A stretch of 64,000 nt of DNA from Stutzerimonas kunmingensis (GTDB lineage: Bacteria; Pseudomonadota; Gammaproteobacteria; Pseudomonadales; Pseudomonadaceae), in assembly GCF_900114065.1 (NCBI RefSeq), contig NZ_FORS01000001.1, forward strand, positions 62,001 to 126,000, in the 5' to 3' direction. Below are positions 36,673 to 46,344 of the stretch, in pieces. The notes beneath the pieces were generated by a model that saw only the letters and a program-made list of their open reading frames with translations, was not told the DNA's origin and made no database searches. The translations under genes were made by a program, and so were the position numbers. Each line of letters begins with the position of its first letter. Positions within the stretch are counted from its first letter, which is position 1.

Positions 36673-38619
36673 CTAAGCCTCGCCACGAGGGCGAGCGCGC
36701 TCGGCAAGGAACGCCACCGGTGCCGTGCCATCGGCATTCAACTGGTAGATCTCACGCGGCCTGCCCTGCTCGTCGAGCACCAGCAGGCCGATACCCGAGC
36801 CGTTCCATAGCCGTTCGCCGGCGTTGCTGCGGTCAGGCACGCGCGGCACGACTTCCAGCCGGCGGCGCTTGGTCAGCCAGTTCAGTGGCGACCAGGGCGC
36901 GTAGAGCCAGCGGTTGAGGCGATCGAACCAGTCCAGCAGGCGCCGCGGAAACTCGTTCTTCACGCCGCTGCTGGTGATCTGCCACAGCTGGGGCGCTGTA
37001 TCGCGACCGCGAATGTGCACTTCGTAGACGAAGGAGTAATGCACGTCGCCGGACAGCACCACATAGTTTCCCGGCGTTCGCGTGTGGCGAAAGATGTTCA
37101 TCATCACGTGGGCGGCGCCGCGATGGGCCATCCAGTTCTCCGCATCGACCAGCAACGGCTGGCCGGCCCAGCTGAACACGCGCTGCACCGCCTCGATCAG
37201 CTTGACGCCGAACATCGGTGCCGGCGAGACGATCAGCACCGACGGCTTATCGAGAATGTTCTGCTGGAATTCGCTCAGCGCTTCCCAATCCATCAGGCCT
37301 GACGGGCGACTGAGGTTGCGCTCGCTGCGCCAGCGCCGGGTGCGCGTGTCGAGCACCACCAGCGGCGGATCGGTGGGCAGCTCGTAGCCCCAGCCGTCGA
37401 GTTTGAACAGCGTGTCGATCAGCTGATCCTGCGTCGCGCAATCCAGCCAGCCATCGCTCGCAGTCGCCAGCAGCTCATGGAGCGGCGGCAGCAACTCGGC
37501 GAAACGCGTAGGATCGTTGCCCCAGGCCTGACACAGCAGATAGGCGAGCAGCGCGTTGCCAATGATGCGCCGCGACAGCGGATGGCCGTAGGCAGTCTCT
37601 TCCCAGCGCGCGGAGAGATTCCAGTCGTCGGTGATGTCGTGGTCGTCGAAGATCATCAGCGAAGGCATATGAGCCAGGGCGCGTGCCACCTTCGGCAGTC
37701 CCGCGATAAAGCCTTGCAGGCAGGCCTCTTCACTCCGGTAACGCTCGGCCTCGGCTGGCTCCAGCGCGGGCATCTGCGGGGCGATCAGCGACCAGGGCGT
37801 CGGCGACCAGACGAGCAGGTACATCGCCATGACCTCGCCCAGGCTGATCAGATGGTTCTGCCCGTTGGCGGTGGTGAACACCGGCTTTTCCACGCCACCG
37901 AAGAAGCGCTCGCGCAACGCCTCGTTGGACTTGAATGCGGGCAACAGCTGCTCGCGACGGTAATAGCTGGCCGGATGGGTCATCAGCTCATCGCTATTGT
38001 TCACCACCGCGCCTTCGAGCTGTTCGCCATAAAGTCCCAGCCGGCGCACCAATGCATGGATCGCCACCAGCATCGGCCCCGCGACATCATCGGCATAGAC
38101 CTGATCACCCGTCATCAACAGCACGGCCGGGCGCTCGGCCGGACTGTCCAGCGCGTCACTCAGCAGTTCGTCGACACACAGCAGACCATCTGCCGCAGCA
38201 TGGTGCGGCTTGCGGCAGGAACCATGCAGCACACGATCGAGCCGCGACTTGATGACGAAGCTCGGCCGCGTCGCGCCGTCGTAGAGCAGATGCGGCGCCC
38301 AGCCGGCGATACCCTGCTCCCCTGCACCATCGTGGATGCGCAGGTCGTATTCGATCAGGCAATCGGTTGGCAGCGGTGCGTCCGGCACGAACTCGATTAG
38401 ATGCAATACCGCGTGCTTGCCGATCGGCAGGCGCTGGCAGCTCAGCTCATCGAGCGACACAGATTTTTGCAATCCGCCCGCCGGGCTTTCGAGAATCAGC
38501 GACAGATCGAGCGGCCGTGAGCCGACCAGCCAGAACGTCACAAGGCCAGGCTCGAGACGCCGCAATAGCGGGCCCGCCAGCACGGCGGGCAGTTGCTCGG
38601 GGGTAGGGATATCGGTCAA
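36673..38619 (-). CDS. PhoD-like metallophosphatase family protein
   Basis: Protein of about 648 residues. The metallophosphatase signatures are LHGSCRKPHH, VLLMTGDQVYADDVAGPM, MIFDDHDITDDWNLS, LIVSPAPMFG and NYVVLSGDVHYSFVYE, corresponding to the PhoD-like active site, after a roughly 120-residue N-terminal domain. No signal peptide is seen, so it may be cytosolic, unlike secreted Bacillus PhoD. No ATG fits: the frame is open to 38796 but that overlaps the next gene, so a TTG at 38619 (preceding TDIPTPEQLPAVL) is proposed. Convergent with the CDF gene. Substrate unknown. Confidence 0.82.
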   Translation of the reverse strand: MTDIPTPEQLPAVLAGPLLRRLEPGLVTFWLVGSRPLDLSLILESPAGGLQKSVSLDELSCQRLPIGKHAVLHLIEFVPDAPLPTDCLIEYDLRIHDGAGEQGIAGWAPHLLYDGATRPSFVIKSRLDRVLHGSCRKPHHAAADGLLCVDELLSDALDSPAERPAVLLMTGDQVYADDVAGPMLVAIHALVRRLGLYGEQLEGAVVNNSDELMTHPASYYRREQLLPAFKSNEALRERFFGGVEKPVFTTANGQNHLISLGEVMAMYLLVWSPTPWSLIAPQMPALEPAEAERYRSEEACLQGFIAGLPKVARALAHMPSLMIFDDHDITDDWNLSARWEETAYGHPLSRRIIGNALLAYLLCQAWGNDPTRFAELLPPLHELLATASDGWLDCATQDQLIDTLFKLDGWGYELPTDPPLVVLDTRTRRWRSERNLSRPSGLMDWEALSEFQQNILDKPSVLIVSPAPMFGVKLIEAVQRVFSWAGQPLLVDAENWMAHRGAAHVMMNIFRHTRTPGNYVVLSGDVHYSFVYEVHIRGRDTAPQLWQITSSGVKNEFPRRLLDWFDRLNRWLYAPWSPLNWLTKRRRLEVVPRVPDRSNAGERLWNGSGIGLLVLDEQGRPREIYQLNADGTAPVAFLAERARPRGEA

Positions 38620-38722
38620 GGGCAACCCTGGTGATGGGAACAGGTTCGTCTGACAGCGCGCTCGGCCGGATCGCTCAACAATCGAGCCGAAAGCGGCTTG
38701 GCGGTGGTCGCTGAACGACTGC

Positions 38723-39559
38723 TCAAGGCGCGCCGAACATCGCCGTCCAGTAGATGGCCGCGTCGCTCTGCGGATCGACCGCGTAGGCCGCGCCAAGCTC
38801 GCTGAACTGCGGATTCATCAGATTGGCGCAATGACCGGGGCTGGCCAGCCAGCCGTCCAGCACCTTGCGGGCAGTCGGCAGCGCCGCGGCAATGTTCTCG
38901 CCAACCTGCCTGCCGGCGTAACCCGCCAGCTCGGCGCGGTCGCCGGGGGTGCGGCCATCTTCGCTCAGATGGCTGAAGAAGTTGCCGTTGGCCATGGCCC
39001 GGCTGTGGGCTTCGGCGGTGCTGCCCAGCGTCTCGTTCCAGCTGAGCGGCCCGGCTGCGGCGAAGTCCTGCTTACCGCAACGGCGCGCGGAGGCGCGGGC
39101 CGTGTTGATCTGCTCCAGCAGCTTCTGCCCTTCGGCCTGCCAGTCACCCAGACGACCATCGAGCAACGGCCGCGCCACCACGATGCGCCAGTCACGGCCG
39201 TTGCGGCTCACACCGATATCGGCGAACTGCGGATCGAGGATCACCCGACAGAAGCTCTCGCGCAGCGCCTGCATCGCGGCCTGGGCATCCCGCGGGCCGG
39301 ACAGCGTGATCGCCTGCACCGTCACCATCGGATAGCCCGCGCGGGACAGTGCCTGCTGCAGGTCGCCTGCGCCATCGACCGGCAGATTCAGGCGCGAGTC
39401 GGCGGTAAGCGGCGGCAGCTCTTCGCTCGCCTTGTCGCCACAGCGCTGCACTTCACCACGGTAGGCATTGATCGCCTCGACCAGGCGGGCCTCCTCGGCC
39501 ACAGCAGCGCCAGCAACGCACAAGGTTGCGATCAGCAGGACGGATGACAGAACACGCAT
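38723..39559 (-). CDS. CAP/SCP-domain secreted protein with two CAP-like units
   Basis: Protein of 278 residues: signal peptide about 1-21 (ending AVA before EEARL), then a C-terminal CAP domain (about 148-278): LLEQINTARASARRCG, PLSWNETLGSTAEAHSRAMANGNFFSHLSEDGRTPGDRAELAGYAGRQVGENIAAA, WLASPGHCANLMNPQFSELGAAYA. Residues about 22-140 repeat the start and end of the same plan (LVEAINAYRGEVQRCGDKA ... VILDPQFADIGVSRNGRDWRIVVAR) without the active-site histidines, so this looks like an internal duplication with a degenerate first unit. Probably periplasmic; function unknown. Confidence 0.85.
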   Translation of the reverse strand: MRVLSSVLLIATLCVAGAAVAEEARLVEAINAYRGEVQRCGDKASEELPPLTADSRLNLPVDGAGDLQQALSRAGYPMVTVQAITLSGPRDAQAAMQALRESFCRVILDPQFADIGVSRNGRDWRIVVARPLLDGRLGDWQAEGQKLLEQINTARASARRCGKQDFAAAGPLSWNETLGSTAEAHSRAMANGNFFSHLSEDGRTPGDRAELAGYAGRQVGENIAAALPTARKVLDGWLASPGHCANLMNPQFSELGAAYAVDPQSDAAIYWTAMFGAP

Positions 39560-39712
39560 GACAGTTCTCCAGCTAAATCCCTGACGGAACGAGGCGCACC
39601 CGGCGCAGAAATGAAGCGCCATGGTGCGCGACGCTGCCACACTTGTCATCACCGGGCAGGCACAACGCCACTGGCTGTGCGCATTGCGCCGGCTTGGCTA
39701 TGATCGAAAGCC

Positions 39713-40114
39713 ATGAATAGCCTGCCGCCTCTCCGCCCATCCTGCCCGCCCGGCACCTGTACCTGCCGGCGCGACGAGCTGCTGGAAACAGCCGGCGCCG
39801 ACGTGCGCATTCTCATGCTGACCCGTCACGAGGAACGCCGCCTGCTCGAGCGCCTGGAAAACGTGCAGAGCCTGGACGATCTCGAGCGCGTGCAGCAACG
39901 CATGCTCGACCAACTCGGCATCCGCATGACCGTCGCCCCCGGCCACAACGAGGTGCGCAGCATGCGTGGCATCGCCATCGAGTTCGCCGAACAGCCCGGC
40001 CTCTGCCGCAAGACCCGCCCCGCCATCGCCGCCGCCGTACGCCGCGGGCTGGAGAAACAGCCGGAAATCGCCTGGCGCCTGCTCGACGCGCACGATCTGC
40101 TGGGTGGGCTTTGA
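39713..40114 (+). CDS. Conserved-type hypothetical protein with N-terminal Cys cluster
   Basis: Protein of 133 residues. The N-terminus CPPGTCTCRRDELL has three closely spaced cysteines, suggesting metal binding or a redox role, followed by helical, Arg/Leu-rich sequence (LTRHEERRLLERLENVQSLDDL) and Cys98 in GLCRKTRPAIAAAVRRGL. I do not recognise a family. It lies upstream of, and on the same strand as, the RlhA-type gene with a 199-base gap. Confidence 0.7.
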   Translation: MNSLPPLRPSCPPGTCTCRRDELLETAGADVRILMLTRHEERRLLERLENVQSLDDLERVQQRMLDQLGIRMTVAPGHNEVRSMRGIAIEFAEQPGLCRKTRPAIAAAVRRGLEKQPEIAWRLLDAHDLLGGL

Positions 40115-40313
40115 CAGCAGCGCCACGACGCCAGCCTGACTCGATGGGTGATCGTGCCAGGCACCGGTGTAGCAACGCCTACCAAACGCTCGAGTGACCT
40201 TGAGTAGCAGCGGGCCGTTTGTCCCCGCACACCACGGTTGGCCCGGCGGCCAGTCCCAAACCGGCCGCAAGCCATTACAATGCGCGCCTTTCGATTCAAA
40301 TCCGGTCCGCGCC

Positions 40314-42314
40314 ATGTCCCTGCCCAAGCACCATCTCGAACTGCTCGCCCCCGCCCGGGATGCCAGCATTGCCCGTGAAGCCATCCTGCATGGCGCCGAT
40401 GCGGTGTATATCGGCGGCCCGAGCTTCGGTGCGCGGCACAACGCCGAGAACAGCGTGGCGGACATTGCCGAGCTGGTGAAATTCGCCCACCTGTTTCATG
40501 CGCGGGTGTTCGTCACCATCAACACCATCCTGCACGACGACGAGCTGGAAACCGCGCGCACGCTGATCCACCAGCTGTACGAGATCGGCGTCGATGCGTT
40601 GATTGTGCAAGACATGGGCATCATGGAGCTGGATATTCCGCCCATCGAGATTCATGCCAGCACCCAGACCGACATCCGCACACTGGAACGGGCCAAGTTC
40701 CTCGACAAGGCCGGCTTCTCGCAGCTGGTTCTCGCCCGCGAGCTGAACCTGCAGGAAATCCGCACGATTTACGATGAAGTGGATTCGACCCTGGAGTTCT
40801 TCATCCATGGCGCGCTGTGCGTCGCCTTTTCCGGCCAGTGCAATATCAGCCACGCGCAGACCGGGCGCAGCGCCAACCGCGGCGACTGCTCCCAGGCCTG
40901 CCGCCTGCCCTACACGCTGAAGGACGATCAGGGCCGCGTGGTGGCCTTCGAAAAGCATCTGCTGTCGATGAAGGACAACAACCAGAGCGCCAACCTTAGC
41001 GCCCTGGTCGACGCCGGCGTGCGTTCGTTCAAGATTGAGGGGCGCTACAAGGATGTGAGCTACGTGAAGAACATCACCGCTTACTACCGTCAGCGCCTGG
41101 ACGGCATCCTCGCCGAACGCCCTGACCTGGCCCGCGCCTCCAGCGGCCGCACCGATCACTTCTTCGTGCCGGACCCGGACAAGACCTTCCACCGCGGCAG
41201 CACCGACTACTTCGTCACCGACCGCAAGATCGACATCGGCGCCTTCGATTCGCCGACCTTCACCGGCCTCGCCGTCGGCGAAGTACTCAAGGTCGGCAAG
41301 CATGATCTGACCGTGCAGACCCGCGAGCCGCTGTCCAACGGTGACGGCCTCAACGTGCTGATCAAGCGCGAGGTGGTGGGTTTCCGCGCCAGCGTGGTCG
41401 AGCCGCTGAAGCAGTTCGAGGAAGATGGTCAGTCGCGCTACGAGTACCGCGTCGAACCCAACGAAATGCCCGCCGCGATGCGCCAGGTGCGCCCGAACCA
41501 TCCACTCAATCGCAACCTGGACCACAACTGGCAGAACGCGCTGCTCAAGACCTCCGCCGAACGCCGCATCGGCGTACGTTGGCTGGCAAAATTGCGCGCC
41601 GATGAGCTGGAGCTGCACGTCACCAGCGAGGAAGGCGCCTATGCTACGGCCACCCTGCCCGGCCCCTTCGGCGAAGCTAAAAAGCCCGAGCAGGTGCCCG
41701 GCCAGATCGCCGATCTGCTGAGCCAGCTGGGCACCACCATCTACCACGCCGAAGAAGTCGAAGTGTATGCACCGCAGGCCTTCTTCATCCCCAACTCGCA
41801 ACTCAAGGCGCTGCGCCGCGAAGCCATCGAGGCGCTGGGCGAAGCGCGCGAAGCCATCCGTCCGCACGGCGGGCGCAAGCCGGTCAGCGTGCCGCCGCCG
41901 GTCTACCCGGAGTCGCACCTGTCGTTCCTCGCCAACGTCTACAACGAGAAGGCCCGCGCCTTCTATCACCGCTACGGTGTGCAGCTGATCGACGCGGCCT
42001 ACGAGGCCCACGAGGAAACCGGCGAGGTGCCGGTGATGATCACCAAGCACTGCCTGCGCTTCTCCTTCAACCTCTGCCCGAAGCAGGCCAAGGGCGTCAC
42101 CGGGGTGCGCACCAAGGTCGCGCCGATGCAGCTGGTCCACGGCGATGAAGTGCTGACCCTGACCTTCGACTGCAAGCCCTGCGAGATGCACGTGGTGGGC
42201 AAGATGAAGGGGCATATCCTCGACCTGCCGCTGCCGGGCAGCGGCAGCAGCGTGGTCGGACACATCACGCCGGACGATCTGATGAAGACCATCCGCAACA
42301 AGCCGCACGCCTGA
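40314..42314 (+). CDS. rlhA: U32-family protein, RlhA (YdcP)-type rRNA hydroxylation protein
   Basis: Protein of 666 residues. The U32 signature EFFIHGALCVAFSGQCNIS is followed by NRGDCSQACRLPY, the cysteine set thought to bind a cluster, and a TIM-barrel start LLAPARDASIAREAILHGADAVYIG. A C-terminal extension with CLRFSFNLCPK and TFDCKPCEM is present. The length fits E. coli RlhA (653), needed for 5-hydroxycytidine at 23S C2501, rather than the shorter TrhP/YegQ (453). The assignment rests on length and layout. The ATG at 40314 (MSLPKHHLELLAPARD) starts the conserved part. Confidence 0.85.
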   Translation: MSLPKHHLELLAPARDASIAREAILHGADAVYIGGPSFGARHNAENSVADIAELVKFAHLFHARVFVTINTILHDDELETARTLIHQLYEIGVDALIVQDMGIMELDIPPIEIHASTQTDIRTLERAKFLDKAGFSQLVLARELNLQEIRTIYDEVDSTLEFFIHGALCVAFSGQCNISHAQTGRSANRGDCSQACRLPYTLKDDQGRVVAFEKHLLSMKDNNQSANLSALVDAGVRSFKIEGRYKDVSYVKNITAYYRQRLDGILAERPDLARASSGRTDHFFVPDPDKTFHRGSTDYFVTDRKIDIGAFDSPTFTGLAVGEVLKVGKHDLTVQTREPLSNGDGLNVLIKREVVGFRASVVEPLKQFEEDGQSRYEYRVEPNEMPAAMRQVRPNHPLNRNLDHNWQNALLKTSAERRIGVRWLAKLRADELELHVTSEEGAYATATLPGPFGEAKKPEQVPGQIADLLSQLGTTIYHAEEVEVYAPQAFFIPNSQLKALRREAIEALGEAREAIRPHGGRKPVSVPPPVYPESHLSFLANVYNEKARAFYHRYGVQLIDAAYEAHEETGEVPVMITKHCLRFSFNLCPKQAKGVTGVRTKVAPMQLVHGDEVLTLTFDCKPCEMHVVGKMKGHILDLPLPGSGSSVVGHITPDDLMKTIRNKPHA

Positions 42315-42341
42315 CGTCCATACATCCCGAGAGGCGCTGCC

Positions 42342-43067
42342 GTGACTGTACTTGCGACATGGGCAGAGATCCGCTCGCTCTATCGACAATGCCAACCCGG
42401 CGTGTTCACGGCGAGCTTCACGCATGGCGGGCTGCGCATGGTCTGGCCTTCCTGGGCGCTGACGATCGCTGTCGGCATATTGCTGGTTGGGACCTTGCTC
42501 AATAGCCAGTCACCTTTGCAGGGGTTGGCTGCCATGGCCGGCGCACTGCTTGCTCTGTTTGGCATGCTGCTGGCCCGGGAGCGCTATTGCGCGTGGTACT
42601 ACCGCGATATCTATGCCCGTGAAACGCTGAACCGCTACGGTTTTCTACGCCGCGAAGAACTGCTGCGCTACGCACTGTTCCGAAATACCCTTGTAGAGCG
42701 CGGGCTCAACGCAGCGGACATTCAGGAGTTGGCGCGCATCGCCGAGATCGCCGGCCCGCCACCGCAGGAACGCTGGGTCTCCCAGAATCTCGTCATCGTC
42801 ATGCTGGTTTCGGCGATCGTCAGTCTGTCGACGGACGTCATCAAGCTGACCGATACCTGGATCGTTGGAAAAGGCATCGTATTCGTGCTGGCGTTAGCCA
42901 CGGTTACATATGTGGTTCTAGCCCTGTTGGATGGCATCCGCAGCAACCAGCATCGTGACCGGGTAATCGGCCGCTGCCTGGAGCGTGCGGCATTGGATAT
43001 CGCACGCACCCAGGCCGCCCACAGCACACCGCAGGCATCTTTCGAAAGCACCGCTACGCATGAATAG
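42342..43067 (+). CDS. Membrane protein of unknown function
   Basis: Protein of 241 residues with hydrophobic segments at about 35-52, 58-76, 147-166 and 172-194, and an Arg-rich cytosolic loop of about 70 residues in between. I recognise no family. The GTG start at 42342 has GAGAGG upstream. It follows rlhA after 27 bases and may be co-transcribed with it. Confidence 0.7.
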   Translation: MTVLATWAEIRSLYRQCQPGVFTASFTHGGLRMVWPSWALTIAVGILLVGTLLNSQSPLQGLAAMAGALLALFGMLLARERYCAWYYRDIYARETLNRYGFLRREELLRYALFRNTLVERGLNAADIQELARIAEIAGPPPQERWVSQNLVIVMLVSAIVSLSTDVIKLTDTWIVGKGIVFVLALATVTYVVLALLDGIRSNQHRDRVIGRCLERAALDIARTQAAHSTPQASFESTATHE

Positions 43068-43151
43068 CCACAGCTTTCCGAGCTAACTCTGCGAAAGCCT
43101 GCTGATCCCACCGCAACAACCGAGCCCGGCAGCGGATCACACGTAGCCCAG

Positions 43152-44342
43152 CTACACCGCCGTGCCGCTGGCAGGCCTGGCCAAGCGATAGGTCGCAAAG
43201 CTGCACAGCAACAGACCGGCGACCGCGAGCAAGCCGGCGGCGACGCCAATCTCACGCAACCCCAGATGGCTGACAACGAGGCTGCCGAGCAAGGCGCCGC
43301 CGCCGATTCCGACGTTGTAGATGCCGGAGAACATGGCCATGGCAACGTCGGTCGCGTCCGAAGCCAGGTTCAGTACCTTCGATTGCACGGCCAGGCCGAA
43401 GCACATCCCGGCGATACCCCAGATCACCACCACCGCACCGAGCAGCGAACTCTCGCGCGAAGCCGGCAGCAACAGCAGCAGACAGATCGCCATGACCGCG
43501 ATCGCCGCGATCAGAAAGCCCCTCGGATAGCGCGCACTGTATCGGCTGAACAGCAACGAACCGAGCAGACCGGCACCGCCGAAGAGCAACAGCAGGACGG
43601 TGGTCATGTCTCCGCTCAGGTGCGCGACGGTTTGCGCAAAGGGCTCGATGTAGGTGTAGGCGGTGAATTGCGCGGTGATGACCAACGCGGTCAGCACATA
43701 GGCGGTCAACAGCGCAGGGCGTTTGAACAGCACCGGCAGACTGCGTAACGAACCGGAATTCTGGCTCGGCAGCGATGGCAGCGTCCGCGCCAGGACGACC
43801 AGCACCAGCGCGGCGATCACGCCGATGGCCAGGAAGGTGGTGCGCCAGTCCAGCGCCTCGCCCACCACGCGCCCCAGCGGAATGCCCAGCACCATCGCCA
43901 GCGCACTGCCGGTCGCAAGCAGGCCCAAGGCTTGCGCCTGCTTGCCTGCGGGTGCGACACGCACCGCCAGCGATGCGGTGATCGACCAGAACACCGCGTG
44001 CGCCAGGGCGATGCCGATCCGGCTGAGCATCAGCATGCCGTAGCTAGACGCCACGCTCGAAACCAGATGGCTGCCGATGAACACCACAAAGACCAGGACG
44101 AGCAGCGTGCGGCGCTCGAAATTGCGCGTCAGCAGCATCATCGGCAGTGACATCAACGCAACCACCCAGGCGTAGATGGTCAGCATCAGCCCGACCTGGG
44201 ATGGCGGCATGTCGAACGAGCGGCCAATGTCGCTGAGCAGCGCCACAGGGACGAACTCGGTGGTGTTGAAGATGAAGGCGGCCAGCGCCAGTGCGATCAC
44301 GCTGAGCCAGCTCCCGGCCGGGGAGCTTTGCGATTCGTTCAT
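43152..44342 (-). CDS. sotB: MFS sugar efflux transporter SotB
   Basis: Inner-membrane proton-driven exporter of 396 residues, the same length as E. coli SotB, with 12 predicted helices. Strongly similar segments: [90 protein letters not shown] and [25 protein letters not shown]. In E. coli it exports arabinose and other sugars. The ATG at 44342 ([12 protein letters not shown]) is chosen; a longer open frame upstream is low-complexity Arg/Pro/Ser. Confidence 0.92.
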   Translation of the reverse strand: MNESQSSPAGSWLSVIALALAAFIFNTTEFVPVALLSDIGRSFDMPPSQVGLMLTIYAWVVALMSLPMMLLTRNFERRTLLVLVFVVFIGSHLVSSVASSYGMLMLSRIGIALAHAVFWSITASLAVRVAPAGKQAQALGLLATGSALAMVLGIPLGRVVGEALDWRTTFLAIGVIAALVLVVLARTLPSLPSQNSGSLRSLPVLFKRPALLTAYVLTALVITAQFTAYTYIEPFAQTVAHLSGDMTTVLLLLFGGAGLLGSLLFSRYSARYPRGFLIAAIAVMAICLLLLLPASRESSLLGAVVVIWGIAGMCFGLAVQSKVLNLASDATDVAMAMFSGIYNVGIGGGALLGSLVVSHLGLREIGVAAGLLAVAGLLLCSFATYRLARPASGTAV

Positions 44343-44703
44343 GGAGAAGTGGGTCTGGTATCGATTCAGTCGAAGCAAAGCGCGACGAATGAGGGTGTAA
44401 GGGCGACGGTTCCTGCCCGAATGCCATGACGCACGCGGCCCGCGCGCGCGAAGCGAGCAGGAAGGCAGCGGGAGCGGATGGAGTGAGGGACGGGACAGTC
44501 GAAGCGGCGCGGATTCTACGCCCGCCATCCACTGATGTCAGGTCGCAAACGTGCGCCACGACGAGCGGCCGCAAAGGCGTCGCTGCTGTCGGTGGTTCGT
44601 CACTGCGCTCTGCCGCTGCCTGACTTCCGTTCGGCATCCTGGCGAAACTTTCCAGGCGAGCGCCAGCCGTACCTACAGAACCCATTTCAGGACTGGAGTA
44701 CGT
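44343..44703. other. sotB-SDR divergent intergenic region
   Basis: 361 bases, GC-rich, without a convincing gene. Frames on both strands are low-complexity extensions of the flanking genes. No clear operator or promoter was recognised. Confidence 0.5.
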
Positions 44704-45567
44704 ATGGCTTACCCGAAGATTCCCGCTCAGCAGCAGGACCGTCTGCCCGGTCGCGAAACCGAAATGCACCCGCAGGCCGAGTTCATCCGCGACAGCTACA
44801 CGGGCAGTGGCAAGCTGGCCGGCAAGGTCGCGCTGATCAGTGGCGGCGACAGTGGCATCGGTCGCGCGGCAGCGGTGCACTTCGCCCGTGAAGGCGCGGA
44901 CGTCGCGATCATGTATCTCAACGAACACGAGGACGCCGAAAACGCCAGGCGCATGGTGGAAACCGAAGGTAGGCGCTGCCTGTTGATCGCTGGTGATATC
45001 CGCGACAGCCGCCACTGCAACGATGCCGTCGAACAAACCGTGAAGGCCTTCGGTCGGCTGGACGTGCTGGTCAACAATGCCGGCCGCCAGGAGGTCCAGA
45101 CCCGCCTTGAGGACATCACCGACGAGCAGTGGGAGAAGACCTTCGCCACCAACATCCACGGCTACTTCTATCTCACCCGTGCCGCCCTGCCCCATCTGCA
45201 GGCCGGTGCGTCGATCATCAACACCACCTCGATCAACTCCTTTATCGGGCACCCGCTGCTGGTCGACTACACCTCGACCAAGGGCGCGATCGATGGCTTT
45301 ACCCGGGCACTGTCACAGCAGCTGATCGAGCGCGAGATCCGCGTCAACCAGATCGCGCCAGGCCCGATCTGGACGCCGCTGCAGCCACCGTCGCTCGGCA
45401 AGCACGACCCGCAGATGCTCGAAGACTTCGGCAGCCAGATGCCCATGGGCCGCTGCGGCCAGCCTTCCGAACTGGGTCCGGCTTATGTCTATCTGGCCTG
45501 CGAGGACTCGTCCTATGTCAGTGGCCAGACCATTCATATCAATGGCGGCAAGGTGGTCAACGGCTAG
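44704..45567 (+). CDS. Short-chain dehydrogenase/reductase (YghA-like)
   Basis: Classical SDR of 287 residues: cofactor motif LISGGDSGIGRAAAVHFA (TGxxxGxG variant), LVNNAGRQ, Ser in INTTSINSF, the YTSTKGA catalytic Tyr-x-x-x-Lys, and APGPIWTPLQPPSLG. The N-terminal extension PAQQQDRLPGRETEMHPQAEFI is characteristic of the YghA/YhxC/YdaD stress group. It probably oxidises an alcohol or aldehyde with NADP+. A YflT-like stress protein follows on the same strand, suggesting a general stress locus. Confidence 0.92.
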   Translation: MAYPKIPAQQQDRLPGRETEMHPQAEFIRDSYTGSGKLAGKVALISGGDSGIGRAAAVHFAREGADVAIMYLNEHEDAENARRMVETEGRRCLLIAGDIRDSRHCNDAVEQTVKAFGRLDVLVNNAGRQEVQTRLEDITDEQWEKTFATNIHGYFYLTRAALPHLQAGASIINTTSINSFIGHPLLVDYTSTKGAIDGFTRALSQQLIEREIRVNQIAPGPIWTPLQPPSLGKHDPQMLEDFGSQMPMGRCGQPSELGPAYVYLACEDSSYVSGQTIHINGGKVVNG

Positions 45568-45747
45568 CCAGCGGCCGGAAGCCGCGCCGGGGTCGAGTCG
45601 GGGCCAGCCCTAAGCGAAGCATCGGGTAATGAGTCCAAACGGAACCATCGTGCGGCTTGCCGCGCCCAAGGATCAGTACCCATGCGTTGACCGCTATTGG
45701 TCCAGACGCCCGCCACCGCAGCCTCGCTGCATATGAAAGGTGAAGTC

Positions 45748-46344
45748 ATGACCCAGATTCTAATTGCCGCTTTCGACCGCTATGCCGAAGCAGAGAAAGT
45801 GAAAGCCGAACTCGTGAGCGAAGGAGTGTCCAGCGACGACATCCAGATATCGGCATCCTTCAACAGCGACACCGTCGACAGCAGCCGTGTGGAAGTGGTC
45901 GGCGAAGAGCCGGGTGAAGACGCAACAGTGGCCGACAAGATCGGCAGTTTCTTTCACAAGGTCTTCGGCGACGGATCGAGCCAGCATGCCGGTCGTTACC
46001 CCGAAGCGGCCCGCCGCGGATCGACCATCGTCACCGTGACGCTGGAGGACGACAGCCGGGTTTCCGCAGTCGAGCGTGTCATGGAGCGCAACGGCGCCAT
46101 CGATATCGACGAGCGCAGCGCCAAGTGGGGCGACGACGATGCCACCCCGGTTACCGCCAGCACCGAGACGCTGACCACCGGCTACCCGGACGCCACCTCG
46201 ATCAGCGTCGACGAGCGCGAACTGGACGGCAGCTCGACACCGGATCGCGGAGCGGATTTCGGCTCGATTCCCGGCCGCGCGGAAAACGAAAAGGCTGCCC
46301 GGCGCGACAACACTGCGGGTCGCGTACGCATCATCCCGCGCTAG
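45748..46344 (+). CDS. YflT-like general stress protein
   Basis: Protein of 198 residues. The N-terminal part (MTQILIAAFDRYAEAEKVKAELVSEGVSSDDIQIS, then RGSTIVTVTLEDDSRVSAVERVMERNGAIDIDER) fits the heat-induced stress protein YflT domain; the C-terminal ~60 residues are polar, acidic and probably disordered. AAGGTGA lies seven bases before the ATG. Its stop TAG shares a CTAG with the convergent DUF72 gene. Function unknown; context with the YghA-type SDR suggests stress. Confidence 0.72.
   Translation: MTQILIAAFDRYAEAEKVKAELVSEGVSSDDIQISASFNSDTVDSSRVEVVGEEPGEDATVADKIGSFFHKVFGDGSSQHAGRYPEAARRGSTIVTVTLEDDSRVSAVERVMERNGAIDIDERSAKWGDDDATPVTASTETLTTGYPDATSISVDERELDGSSTPDRGADFGSIPGRAENEKAARRDNTAGRVRIIPR

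Noticed and set aside
40296..42425. A 709-codon open frame antisense to the RlhA-type gene
   Set aside because: Low-complexity shadow frame; the plus-strand U32 signature is unambiguous.
44640..44703. AlgU (sigma-22)-type promoter before the YghA-like gene (GCGAAACTTTCC)
   Set aside because: The -35 is only partly like GAACTT and no matching -10 at 16-17 bases was found.
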